This document shows, piece after piece, positions 1 to 10,482 of a stretch of 64,000 nucleotides of DNA. This DNA comes from Torymus aiolomorphi (lineage: Eukaryota; Arthropoda; Insecta; Hymenoptera; Torymidae). Below the pieces are notes generated by a model. It was given only the letters and a program-made list of their open reading frames with translations, had not been told where the DNA came from and made no database searches. A program made the position numbers and the translations under genes. Numbering within the stretch: the first letter of the stretch is position 1; the number at the start of each line of letters is the position of its first letter. Location: NCBI GenBank assembly GCA_036365515.1, contig CM070873.1, positions 19,545,757 through 19,609,756 of the forward strand, read 5' to 3'.

Positions 1-203
1 GGATCTGTGTGTTTACTTATTTGAGGAATACTCATTGGTTTTTCATGTTTTGAATATATAACAATATCTCTTTCTATAGGAGGTTTACCATCTTTTCCAA
101 CAAATATCATAGCAACTTCATTACAAGAAGCTTCATTATATCTATTTTTATCTAATTCGTCATTTCGTTTTATAATCATAGTGGTTAATGTTTGAAAGTT
201 GAT
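1..203 (-). pseudogene. Helitron Rep/helicase fragment (core part, runs off the window)
   Basis: Read on the minus strand this stretch is open and contains a run around RYNEASCNEVAMIF followed by RDIVIYSK, the block that follows the Helitron_like_N domain in eukaryotic Helitron Rep-helicase proteins. It would continue the protein that starts at 1388, but about 390 bp of unrelated sequence (204-590) lies between them, so the gene is interrupted. The product would be a rolling-circle replication initiator fused to a helicase, acting on transposon DNA in the nucleus. The rest of the protein lies outside the window. Confidence 0.7.
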
Positions 204-590
204 AAAATCACTAAAGAAAAAGAAATGAGAAAAAGAATCAAGGTTTTCTATTTAAACCCGAAAAGCATAAAGGAGTAGTAGGGGTGACTGAGTTTTAACA
301 TTTATTTTCATTTCATCAAAATACACATTTATTAATAAAAAAACACACTTTATTCCGCATCGTTTTCGCAATTTTTTCAATAATATTTCAGTCACGCATT
401 GCATGTTGAGAAAAAAAAGGTATTTATCGCTAACGCTTTACAATAAGGCCTACTAGTTAATACTCAACGCGACCCATGTTCGCTCGCCCGTGGTTGCTCT
501 CGCACTAACTCGCACCGACGCTCTCCTTTCGAATTACGATAGCCCATAGAGGGCCTTACAAGCAATGCCGCGAAATTTAAACCTCAATTT
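204..590. other. Non-coding stretch interrupting the Helitron Rep gene
   Basis: About 390 bp separate two parts of a Helitron Rep protein that should be contiguous. It is AT-rich at first, then moderately GC-rich near 470-560. I see no terminal inverted repeats or target-site duplication that would name an inserted element; a deletion plus insertion is equally possible. Confidence 0.4.
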
Positions 591-1388
591 TCACCACATA
601 GTAACTTCTCTCGGCATGCTGCCAATTTTTACACACTGTTCTAATTCTTTTCTTTCTACTTCATACATCATTTTGTAGGCTTTAGCATATGGATTAATAT
701 TTCTTAATAAGCTATCTAATTCACTAAGCAATTCTGCTTTTATATCAGAATTACTATTATGGTTTTTTCGTTGAGCTGTGGCTTTTTCATTATCAAGAAC
801 GTACAATTGTCCATATTTTCGAGCTTCATTTATATTTGGATGCAAAGCATAAACATTATGATATATATGCCCACAAATTCTAATTACTTGCGGTCCACTA
901 CTAGACAAACTTTCAAAATTGACTCCAAAACTTGCAAAAGCAAGAGCATTGTTATATGACCGAATATTTTTTCGGAAGTTAATACTATCCATTGATAATC
1001 CTGTAGACAAGTTCTCTAACTTATATGGATAAGGTGGATTTTCTGGTAAAGATACTTTTCCCTTATGACAACAATTACTAAATTGTTTATCTTGAGTACA
1101 TTCAAAACTAAAATGCTTAGCATTACAATGTTTACAGATCTCAAACATAGAACCCAAATAACTTTCGTTAATTAGGTTCTCGTCAAATTCTACATTTGCT
1201 ATTCGACCCATAATTTTTGATTTGCTAATTAATATTAAGCTATTTTCATTTCTATTTTGAATTCGTTTTTTCATGATTTCTAATTTCTTATCCATTATTA
1301 TTACGTTTGAATCATCATATACGTTGAAATATCTTTCTTTATTATCAATTTTTAATTTTTTAGTTGATGTTATTATTTCTTTTGTCAT
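591..1388 (-). pseudogene. Helitron Rep, N-terminal (Helitron_like_N) domain, truncated
   Basis: A 265-aa open frame contains the hallmarks of the Helitron_like_N domain: a zinc-binding pair CKHC near residue 85, a CC pair followed by GKVSLP near residue 106, FRKNIRSYNNALAFASFG near residue 140, then GPQVIRICGHIYH near residue 165 and a YGQLYVLD block. In Helitrons this domain precedes the HUH endonuclease and helicase. The frame stops at 591 where the interrupting segment begins, so the copy is dead. A second, more decayed copy of the same region lies at 19,853-20,160. Confidence 0.8.
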
Positions 1389-1938
1389 TGCACTTTCAGA
1401 ATACTTTCTTTTTTTTAAATTGTCTTCTGATCGAATTCAAACTAATTCATTCATATTTCGTATTTTTTAACATTTATCGTTTTATTTTTTAATTCTTTTA
1501 TTTTTGCTTCACATTGGTCACTTTTTGCTTTCCAATAAATTTTTTTTTTACCTAATGCCTCTTTTTCGTGTTCATTTTTTAATTCATCACTATTCATTTT
1601 TTGCCTTTTTTGCAATTTCTGCATTTTTCATTTTAGTTTCTTTTCGACTATTTTACTATCATCGCTATTTTGTTTTTGTTGATATATGCTTCTCTTTTAC
1701 GTATCGCTTCTTTTTCGCGATCCTTTTTTAATTCATCGCAATTCATTTTTTGAGTTTTTTCCAATTTCTGCATTTTTCTCTTTAGTTTTTTTTTTTAACT
1801 ATTTTACTACTATCACTATTTTTATTTTCGATATATGCTCCTTTTTTACGTAATGCTTCTTTTTCGCGTTCCTTTCTTAATTCTTGTTGTTCATATTTTT
1901 CATTCGTTCTGTTTTTCGTGTTTTTCTTTTTATTTTTA
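1389..1938 (-). other. Decayed lysine/glutamate-rich repeat region of the Helitron
   Basis: This stretch is T-rich on the plus strand and contains at least three imperfect copies, about 130-160 bp apart, of a block reading roughly cgtaatgcttctttttcgcg. Read on the minus strand these would encode charged helical repeats rich in K, E and R. The frame is broken in several places. It lies between the 176-aa upstream frame and the Rep domain, so it is probably the linker of the same Helitron protein. Confidence 0.45.
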
Positions 1939-2469
1939 TTACTTCCAATTTATTAGAATTTTCCTTTTTATTTTTCCAGTAAGTTTCTTTTTTTCGTAAT
2001 GCTTCTTTTTCATGAAATTTTTTAAATTCATCCTCATGTTTTGCATTTTTGCTGATGCCCGTTTTCTTGTTTTTAAATTATTATCATCTTCTGTTTGTTC
2101 ATTCATATTTTCACAATTAACATTTTTGTTGTGCAATAAAATCTTTTCAGATTCATCTTCGTATACGTAGTCGCTATTATTTATTACTCTATTCCTATCC
2201 TTATTTTTACAAATTTCATTTTTACTTGGCAACGACACTTTTTTTGAAGCAGTATTTTCCAAACTTATAATTATATCATTGTAGTGCAATGAATTGAAAG
2301 ATGCATTTCCATCATCTATTTCCATTGGAATAATGGACTCTGTACAAGATTTATTATATCTACTATACAAGTTCATAATTTTATTTTGTTCAAAAATTAA
2401 TCGTGCTTGAATATTTCTTTCTATCATATTAATTTCTTCAGCATTAAGGTAATGTGTACTTACCGACAA
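1939..2469 (-). CDS. Hypothetical charged protein, probable N-terminal part of the Helitron protein
   Basis: A 176-aa frame with no catalytic motif that I recognise. It is acidic and asparagine-rich in the middle (residues 60-125) and strongly basic at the end, where lysine-rich residues continue into the decayed repeat block at 1,389-1,938. Orientation and spacing place it directly upstream of the Helitron Rep domain, so I infer it is a variable N-terminal extension rather than an independent gene. The first methionine is taken as the start only because nothing better is visible. Confidence 0.4.
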   Translation of the reverse strand: MSVSTHYLNAEEINMIERNIQARLIFEQNKIMNLYSRYNKSCTESIIPMEIDDGNASFNSLHYNDIIISLENTASKKVSLPSKNEICKNKDRNRVINNSDYVYEDESEKILLHNKNVNCENMNEQTEDDNNLKTRKRASAKMQNMRMNLKNFMKKKHYEKKKLTGKIKRKILINWK

Positions 2470-2517
2470 ATTTTAGAATGTATATTTCTTTTGCAAATAA
2501 TAATAGAATTACTAACA

Positions 2518-2760
2518 AAAAAAATTGAGTATAGTATTTACATATACGGAGCGCCTGAAAGAGCTGTTTTTCCAAAAATTTACTCAGAATTTATTTAATT
2601 AAATAAAAGCCGCAATGCCGATAAGTAGGGATCTGTATACTTCGAATTTTGCCAGTTTTAAAAAGTGTTTATCTCATGGAAATGCTGATAGAATCGCACA
2701 AAAAAAATCTGAGCATAGTATTTACATACACGGAGCGCCTGAAAGAATTGCTTTTCCAAA
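2518..2760. repeat. Pair of ~60-bp direct repeats about 180 bp apart
   Basis: Two copies at about 2518-2576 and 2700-2760 share the core gtatttacatayacggagcgcctgaaag and a following ttttccaaa. They lie between the Helitron frame and the Ulp1-like frame in otherwise featureless AT-rich DNA. They could be leftovers of a tandem duplication. The stretch 2761-2924 shows nothing else. Confidence 0.6.
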
Positions 2761-2924
2761 TAAACGTTCGAATGTTTATTAATTAAATAATGAAATTGGG
2801 TTGATTTTGAGGTTCACATCGCCTTAAAATGTAATTTTTGTTCAACAAAAACATATTTATGAATGATAGATCTTCGTATCGGTATCAATGAAAAATCATA
2901 ATTTATATATTCATAGGCAGAATT

Positions 2925-3401
2925 TTAAGAAAGTGGAAACATTCTTATGGTACGTGTTTCAAATATTTTTAACAAATGTAATCGCATTTGAGAAATATCA
3001 AGAGATAAGCTACATGGACATATATTAAAGAGAATAGAAATCGCAAAAGCTATCGCGAAAATTCCGCAATCATAAGAATTAGTTTGTGACTGTACTGTTT
3101 CGAAAGTAATTTTTAATTCAGGATTGATTCGAAATAATCTATTCATGAAAACTTTATCTTCTTCTTTTAAGCATTTAGCATTAAGACTATCATAAACATG
3201 TATAATGTTATTGCTATAGTACATACAAATCCAATGACGCTTTTTAGAATTACCTGAGAATAGTAATTGTATATAATCACAATTAATTGGTATTAAAATG
3301 ATATTATAAGGTTTTTGAACCAATAGCGACGATTGCATATTGAAAGATGAACAATTTTTAAGTATATTATTAAATTCCAAAATATGTTCATCATTTAACA
3401 T
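2925..3401 (-). CDS. Ulp1/SENP-like cysteine protease (C48 fold) next to the Helitron
   Basis: The 158-aa frame has the catalytic arrangement of Ulp1-type proteases: LNDEHI at the start, HWICMYY (catalytic His) near residue 76, VYDSLN (Asp) near residue 89, then a QTNSYDCGIFA block with the oxyanion Gln and nucleophile Cys near residues 125-132. In cells this family cleaves SUMO or related isopeptide bonds; such domains also occur inside several eukaryotic transposon families. It lies upstream of the Helitron frames on the same strand. The frame is open for about 25 further codons upstream of the chosen Met, so the true start may be earlier or in another exon. Whether it belongs to the Helitron is an inference. 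Confidence 0.65.
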   Translation of the reverse strand: MLNDEHILEFNNILKNCSSFNMQSSLLVQKPYNIILIPINCDYIQLLFSGNSKKRHWICMYYSNNIIHVYDSLNAKCLKEEDKVFMNRLFRINPELKITFETVQSQTNSYDCGIFAIAFAISILFNICPCSLSLDISQMRLHLLKIFETRTIRMFPLS

Positions 3402-3732
3402 AGATTCACCACCAGTACATGACCCCCAATCCCTTTTACAACTAATTTTTGTTTTTCGGTCAAACCCATTGTATTTTAAATTTATCTAAAGCAAATATTC
3501 AAAATGACAAAAAAATTTTTTTTTTTTTTCAAAAAATTTTTTAACAATTGTAACAGCTGAAAAATAAAAAAAAAATATAACTATACAAGATTAACGACTG
3601 TATATTATTTTATATAATAATTAATTTATACTTTATATTTAAGGTAAAATAGCCATTACTATGACGTCAAAAGTGCACTCTGAACAGGGACAGTAACAAA
3701 TACTAATAATTACCTGATGTATATTAACTTAA
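3402..3732. other. Stretch without recognisable gene
   Basis: AT-rich sequence with a T-run near 3,520 and an A-run near 3,570. Apart from the short upstream extension of the Ulp1-like frame (to about 3,475), I see no coding or structural signal. Confidence 0.4.
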
Positions 3733-3930
3733 CCCTGGCAGAAAATAGTTCTATTTTTTTCTGTTTTTTTCTGTTTTTCTCTGTTTATTCTTATTTGTTT
3801 CGATTTTAAAAATTTTTTTTCTGTTTTATTCTGTCTTCTTCTGTACGAATTGGAACATTGGATATAGAAAATAAACAGAAAAAAACAAAAAAAAAAAATA
3901 AAAATGAACAGAAAAAACAATAATATATAA
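3733..3930. repeat. Foldback repeat rich in TTTTTCTG, copy 1
   Basis: Begins with ccctggcagaaaatagttct and continues as iterated ttttttctgt blocks, then turns into the complementary aacagaaaaaaac pattern after about 3,860, so it can fold on itself. A second copy in the opposite orientation ends at 17,250 with accaggg, and both share gttccaattcgtac near the centre. This marks an interspersed repeat family with terminus CCCTGG. Open frames over it are low-complexity artefacts. Confidence 0.55.
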
Positions 3931-4371
3931 AGAAAAAGAAAAACAAATAGATAAAGACAATGACAAAATTACCAAACTCTATTTTATTAAATAATTAAAT
4001 TAAACAGTAACAAAACAGAAAAAAACAATAACATATAAAGAAAAACAAAAATAAATACATAAAGACAATGGGGAGATTTTTTTTAAAATCATATGTTTAA
4101 AGATATTAAATAGTGGCAATTTTGAATTTTGTTCGTTTCTTATTTTCTTTAAGGAGTGTCTACATAATGTGCCTTGCGCCAAGGCACACGATTCAGTAGT
4201 TCGGTTTGTGAAATTCCTACTGAACAGGAACATAATATTGTCTGTCACTTTATGATTTATTAGTAGTTGCGCCACACAAGACCGTATACTCTTTCCATAT
4301 CTATACAAATTGTCGGAGTTTCCGTGCGTGCGTGCCGTATACATAAACACATGTGTCGTCCAATTCCCGGT
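3931..4371. other. AT-rich stretch, no gene seen
   Basis: The first 100 bp repeat the aacataaagacaatg pattern twice (3,950 and 4,060). A frame on the minus strand (4,000-4,350) resembles nothing I know and I do not call it. Confidence 0.35.
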
Positions 4372-4615
4372 CAGAGAATATAGAATATATTATTATTCAG
4401 TATAGAAGGTCAGATCGGCCGTTTTCGTGAAGCCAAAAATAAGCGTTAGTTCATCCCCCCATGAGGCAGGCGGCGCTATGTTCGCCCATGCTTAAGCATA
4501 GGCGAACGTAACGCCGCCTGCCTCATGGGGGGCTGAACTAACGCTTATTTTTGGCTTCACGAAAACGGCCGATCTGGCCTTCTATACTGAATGATAATAT
4601 ATTCTATATTCTCTG
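4372..4615. mobile_element. Near-perfect 244-bp palindrome (foldback MITE)
   Basis: Two arms of about 118 bp are almost exactly complementary, meeting near 4,490-4,500 at an aagcat/taagca centre. Sequence TCCCGGT flanks both ends (4,365-4,371 and 4,616-4,622), consistent with a 7-bp target-site duplication. No coding capacity, so this is a non-autonomous foldback or MITE-like element. The near identity of the arms suggests recent insertion or gene conversion. Confidence 0.7.
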
Positions 4616-5529
4616 TCCCGGTGTTGACTGCGTTGTACGTCCTTCTCGGCGATGATAGCTTCGATTGAAGTAAATACGGTATTCCAGCAGGTGTATTTCT
4701 CCTCCTCGTGTCCGCTGGCTAGTGGCGATTCGGTGGGGACAGGACGGCAGCGGGGTCAACGACGAGAGCAGACCTGGTAAGCACCTCTGACGTTCCTAAC
4801 TTCTGATAGGTATGCTGATGGTATTGATGTTTTCTTGCAGGTTGCTGAGGCAGCGAGAGGAGCGAACAACCACCACAGCTGTCAGCTGTACTCTCCAGTT
4901 AGCAATGTTGTTAGTGTCGATTATTTATTACCTATATGTGGTTTTTAGGTGCTCTACTCTCTCTGCGTGACTCCCAGATAATCAGCTGCTCTGCGGTTTG
5001 GGCTATGTCAACTTCCCTGCTGTGGCTGTGCCAGACAATGATGTGACTTGAAGATCTTTTTCCGTCTTTTCTCCTAGTTGATGTAGCTGATCGCTTAACG
5101 AAGGGCTGCTAGCAGATTGATCATCATAGTGAGCAGGCTGGTGTCCATGAGGTAGAGCCAGCCTAGACCATCCAACCCCACTGGGCTACTTCTGCAGCTT
5201 CCTCAATGATCTTCGAGTGTCAGTGCTTTAGAATGTAAGGGGGTAGGTAGAGAAAGCAGGGGGAAACTTAAAAGGTGTAGGGTGTGTGTTTAGAGGTGAT
5301 GCGGATAGGTAGATTCAACCCATCCCTTAGTTCGTTTTAGTAATTTCTAGTTTTCACCAGGGTATGAGAACTCGCCTCAGAGGATCTGTTGAATAATAAT
5401 ACATTATTGTGTATTCCGCAGACTTCCCAGCGAGACTTGCCTAGCTAAGGTTTTTCTGCCACGCTGTAAGTCTGACAAAGTCAGCTGGCATTTATTTTCT
5501 TTGGGACATGGCCATTTGCCATGTTATAA
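4616..5529. other. Gene-poor stretch with splice-like signals
   Basis: Mixed-composition DNA without a long open frame. A GTAAGC donor-like site near 4,778 is followed by ttttcttgcag acceptor-like sequence ending near 4,840, and another acceptor-like site ends near 5,420. This would fit a spliced non-coding or 5' UTR transcript, but there is no coding support. Confidence 0.25.
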
Positions 5530-6852
5530 ACCTTTGATTGATTTGATACCAATCTATAGTAATTGGTAACTTCATCAATTTGCAATCGAATGCTGTAGTT
5601 GTGAATTTGCTTGATTTTATTTAATACTGTATTGGCATAATTTTATTTAATACTGTATTTGCATGATTTTATTTAATATTGATAATTACTTTATCAATTT
5701 GCTATCGTAGATTGTATTCATAATTTTGCATGACATTATTTAATCTGCAGCAATTGATGAATTCTTTACTGATCTGCAATATAATATTATTTACGTATTA
5801 TATTGCATTATTTATATAAGTATTTTTGTATTTATCGACTTGCAATCAAATGCCATTATTATAATTTTGCATGCTATTATTTATCACCATAGTAATATGG
5901 ATTCCTTTATGAATCTGCAATGGAAATAATGTTTTTATGATTTTGCATGTTTTAAAAAGTTGCAGTATACGTATACTGCAGCATTACTATCAGTATGTGT
6001 ATTGCATTACATTATAGAATGTTTCTATACAGTTTGAAATGTAAAGTTTTGTTCGTAACCAAATTTCCAGTTTTGGGAATTTTAAAAAATATTAATTTTA
6101 TAAAAAAACAATAATTTTGTATATACTCATTATTCAAAAGAGACTAAGTAGATTTTTCTGCAAGATTCCTGTCTCTAAATAAGTTAGTAATCTCCCAATA
6201 AATCTAATTTCGATTCAATGGTCTCCGCTAACATGATCAATTGCTTACCACTATTAGCAAAGCATGATATTAGAAATAAGAAAATTCAGAATGCATGATA
6301 TATTATAAATAAGAAAATTCATAATGCATGTTGTAAAACAGTTGTGTCTAATAATACTAGTGCATGTATTGTTGCCTTATTTAGTACTATTATGTATCAA
6401 AGAATTACTATTAGTATGCAATTGCAGTACATGATAGAATGTTTCTATACAGTTTGAAATGTATAATGTTGTTTGTAAACAAATTTCCAGTTTGAAAATG
6501 GATTTTAAAAAATATCAAGTTTACAAGAAAAGAATCTTGTACAAAAAACTAAATTACAACTTCTCTTATATTATGCATGCCCTCTGTGACTATTTTTTGG
6601 AACTAAAAGTTCCATCTACTGTTCCATATACAATAGTTGGCTCCACCTACATTGTCGACTAAACCCAACATGATTTTTGTGGAGTATCACATGGCCTTAA
6701 ATACCATTTATTAATGTATTTAAACGTATTCAAGTAACTTTAATAGTTCAAGAATAATTTAATAATTTTAAAAAATTACTATGATTGATTAAATACTACT
6801 CATTAATGTATTTAAACATATTAAACGACTATGTAAATTTTATTATGAAAAC
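5530..6852. repeat. AT-rich degenerate repeat region
   Basis: Words such as tttatttaatactgtatt and tttgcatg recur between 5,590 and 5,960. Two longer direct repeats share ggaatgtttctatacagtttgaaatgta-like sequence (about 5,988-6,104 and 6,407-6,521, roughly 70 percent alike or better by eye), 419 bp apart. No convincing gene; the small plus-strand frame at 6,459-6,662 lies on the second repeat copy. Confidence 0.5.
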
Positions 6853-7074
6853 TGTAACGGCCTGCGCGTGTACGTGCGCGGGTATGCGTGTATCGGTGTG
6901 CGCGAACGAGACATGAGGCGAGTCTCGGCACACCGCGTCGGCACGCACTAATACCTGAAAAGTAAACATCTCTCAACCTTGCGCGAAGGACAAGGCCGAG
7001 AGATGCTTGCGCGTGCCGACGAAGCAGCAGGTGAGCAGTATCGTTTCGGCCATTACCGTGAGCAATAGCCTGCC

Positions 7075-7109
<35 letters not shown>

Positions 7110-7171
7110 GCGAATGTGCCGGAAAAGTGCACGCGAGTGCAGTTGAGGCGCAGGAGCGTAGAGAGTCGAAG

Positions 7172-7234
<63 letters not shown>

Positions 7235-7287
7235 GCTAATTCGAGCCTGCGCAGCGGCAGAGGACCTGCAGGCAGCCAAGCCAGCGG

Positions 7288-7318
<31 letters not shown>

Positions 7319-7995
7319 CGCCGACGGCAACAGCAACGCGCCTAACCGCAAGGTAGGTCCTGGCCAGGAACGCGCGCGCGCTCTCCCCGCGGACGACGAG
7401 CGTCCGGAGAGCGAGACTCGGGCGAGCGAGCGAGGCTCACCGACGCACGCGTGTGTGTCGATCGCCCGCGGCGATCGACCAACGTCGGTGCGAGCCGCTT
7501 CTGCGAGTGCGTGCGACCGCACGCACACGTACATATAGCGCGGGCGCACCACCCGTATCGGCGCGTATACAGAATACGCGCCGCGTGTATTAAATTTGTT
7601 ACGCTCGCGGGGCAATAAAGTTAGTCTTCTTTTTAGCTTCGAGTTCGCCTATTATTTGGCGCGCATTCCCTTCCCTTTTCCACGTCGGTGGCGCGGCGGT
7701 ATAGAATACCACCGGCCTCCGCGGGCGCGAGTACGCGGAATTCGCGCAGATCTGAGCAGCCGAGGAAGCACGCACGAGAGAGACAGCGCGACAGCGAAGT
7801 CGCGCGTTGTAACGCCGGTAGGTACGGCTGCCGACGAAGGCAGCCGACGGCGAGCGACGACGCGCAGGCGAGAGTGAGGAGATTTCGCCGAGGGTTGGCA
7901 CGAGCCAGTGCTCGCGCCTGTCAATTGCTGCGCCGTTCATCGGCAATTCCTCTTCGGGGATTTGCGGCACTGAGGGGAAAACCTGCCCCGTTACA
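6853..7995 (+). repeat. 5' LTR of the Gypsy element
   Basis: 1,143 bp, TGTAACGG...CCCGTTACA. It contains GA microsatellites (about 7,075-7,105, 7,165-7,235, 7,290-7,320), a TATA-like catatag near 7,530 and an AATAAA polyadenylation signal near 7,611, in the order expected for U3-R-U5. It is co-linear with the 3' LTR except for the later insertions there. Open frames in it come from low-complexity repeats. Confidence 0.92.
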
Positions 7996-7997
7996 AC

Positions 7998-8012
7998 TGG
8001 CGCCCTTAACGT
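7998..8012 (+). other. tRNA primer-binding site
   Basis: Two bases after the LTR end lies TGGCGCCC, the usual start of a primer-binding site complementary to a tRNA 3' end. The related element on the minus strand has the same sequence in the same place (RC of 22,391-22,405). I cannot name the tRNA with certainty. Confidence 0.75.
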
Positions 8013-8848
8013 GTGGAAATACGATTACCTGCCACCGACCAGCGTGCGGGAAATTGGACTGGAGTGGAAAAAAAAGAACCTTTTTTTTCTCGTTTCTCTT
8101 GTCTTTTGAAAATTAAGAATAAATCGTAAAGTTTGAAATTAGATTGAATCAAATTAAGTTTTTTTCTACGGATTGTAGAATCGGGTTGTGCGAATAATCG
8201 CGACGCACTGCGTACGAAAACATCGCGAGCGCGCGATAACTACGAGTGTAAGCGTGTGTGTGTGCGAATAATAAACATTGTCTTGCTCTGGGAAAGAACA
8301 GCACATGAGAGCTGAGAGTAAAGTAAATATCGACGGTTCGACGAGAATTTAACTTTCACTTTCCCTTTCTTTTGTAGCGTTAAGTAATAGAATAACTATC
8401 GAATTAAGGGAGTAATTAACGAAATAGAAAACCGATAAACAGGATTAAAAAAAAAAGAACCTGTCCTTTTTTTTCTTGTCTCGTTATTCTATAGTTAAAT
8501 TTTTTTTTTTTTTTTTTGCCTTTTTTAGTTCTTTTTTGTTGCGCTTCAGCGGTTTTTCATTTTTTTTCTATTAATTCCTTTTCGGCGGTTTGCCGAAGAG
8601 AATAAAGGCGACAGAAGGAAGCGGTTCGTCGTCTCTCAGCGGTGGTAGAGATTGTGAGCCACAACTGAGAGTCGAACCGGAATAGACACACACACGCACT
8701 TGATCGGAGTATACCTGATAGGAGAAAAATACTTTGTATATTTTTTTTTTTTTTGTATTTTTGGTGCGCGTATTCGATATGCGAACGTACTCGTTTAGCC
8801 ACGCACAGGTATACTCCGGGAGAGGTTTAATTGTAAACAAACGCAACG
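8013..8848 (+). other. Untranslated leader of the Gypsy element
   Basis: About 830 bp between primer-binding site and the gag start. It has homopolymer T and A runs (8,450-8,520 and near 8,740) and no supported coding sequence. It is presumably the leader carrying dimerisation and packaging signals, which I cannot delimit. Confidence 0.6.
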
Positions 8849-10482
8849 ATGGGAGAGTCTGCAGCAAAAGCCATCGATAATTGGTACAGATACCTCACCG
8901 AGGACGAGACACTGCGCTACACGCAAGCGCTCGGACTGAAGAGAAGCGGCGGAACGTTTCTGAAGCTAGAGCGCATCAGTAACTGGCTGGCAGGCGACTA
9001 TGATCCAGAGGATTTTGAAGGCGTAGCCGCGGCTAACGAGCATTCCACGTGGGTGGAACGCGCAAATGCTCGCCGCACGTTCCTGGATCGAACGTCCGGT
9101 TCGGAACACGACATATCGTGGGCAAACTCCACGTCGGACGAGCCGCACCTGCTCGAGATTTTAAAAACGGACGGGCTAGTCCAGAAAAATCTCGAGCGCA
9201 GTCGCGAATGGGCATCAAACGCAATCACAGTTGACAGCGAAGAGGAAACGACGGGCCAGGGTGACACCACCAACAATGAGGCTGAGAAGAGCGAACGAGT
9301 CACGGCCATGAAAGGACCGGCAATGTTCGAAATATCAATGGCGGACGGCACGACACTGCAAGTGCCAACCGATTGGGCCGTATACATGGCCGCGGTTGAC
9401 AAGAAAATTCTGCAAATCGAAGAGTCGACGCGGATCCTGCCGCCACCTCAACTCAGCATCCAAACGCCAACAGCACTCGCCGGGAGAGCGCCGAAGCAAT
9501 GCGGCGAGTGTCGTTCACGGAAATCACGCCCGCCCGCCGGAATGAAGAGAATCTGCGAGAAGAGACGCAGTTGAGAGGCCAGTCCTCTCGGCTAGACATC
9601 GGCGGACGGGGACTGCCGACCCCGATACAGCAGCCCATTTCGAGGCCTCGACAGCCGCCGGCGGATGAGAGGCCGCCGCCACCTAATACCCCGCTGTCGC
9701 GCCGAACCGGATTCGGTGGCGCCTGAGGGGGGGGGGGGGGGGGATGGATCACAGAGCCAGCCAGTTGAATCGACTGACTCTGAGATAAGGCGCGAATCCA
9801 GAGGAAGGTCGATGACAGGATCGTACGAAGAATCGAACCGCACGACAGGCAGCGGACTTCAAGATGCAGTGGCCAAGTAGTGCGCCGTTGGGGATTGAAG
9901 TTCGCTGGCGACCCTGGTGAAAGCATCGACACCTTCCTCGAGCGAGTCGAGGAAAATTGGGAATTCACCAAGCTTACACCTCGGCCTCCGCCGCCGCCGG
10001 AGTCGTGCATGTACGTGCAGTGTGCATACAAAACCCGCAAACCGGCTCCGCCTAAGGTGAAGGCCGCGGCGGTAGAGATAAAGCTGCCGCCGACACCACC
10101 GCCACCGAAAACGCCGACGATAGACGAAACGATCGAGCGATTCGCGAAGGTGATCCTGGAGGGGATGCAACGAATGCAACAGAAGCAACTGCCCCCTCCT
10201 CCACCGGCATCCCCTTCGCCGCGGAACCGGAGCGGAGAGAAAGGGGCACGGAGAAAGAAGAGTAGCTCCAAACGCCCCAGCGGGAAGACGAGTAGAAGGA
10301 GCGAGAAATCAAACTCCAGCAGCGATTCGAGCGAAGAAGACCGAGCCAAGAGGTCGCCAAGGAGGACAGGCGAACCGAGCGCACCGGCACCGGAAGCATT
10401 CAGCTGTTATGGATGCGGCGCTCCCGGAGTAATTCGCCGAAATTGCCCGAAGTGCGCGGGAAACGTACCGCAGGCGAAGTAA
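8849..10482 (+). pseudogene. gag: Gag of the Gypsy element, disrupted
   Basis: The first frame (8,849-9,574) has matrix/capsid-like sequence also found in the related minus-strand element at 21,360-21,782 (shared GDYDP block near residue 50). Coding then shifts frame (9,499-9,726) to a proline-rich linker that stops next to a run of about 17 G residues at 9,727, and resumes at 9,880 with RRWGLKFAG, shared with the second element. Comparison with that element shows about 120 codons of capsid missing near 9,985. The end has a CCHC-like knuckle starting CYGCGAPG, in which the expected His is replaced by Val, so zinc binding is doubtful. Confidence 0.8.

Noticed and set aside
5500..5560. A LINE tail at a ttgattgatttga run
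   Set aside because: The AATAAA and repeat order expected for a LINE 3' end is not found on either strand.
6821..8116. Several long open frames in both directions across the Gypsy 5' LTR
   Set aside because: They follow GA/CT microsatellites and GC-rich LTR DNA, encode runs of Ser-Leu or Arg-Glu, and overlap LTR sequence repeated at 14,866-16,792.
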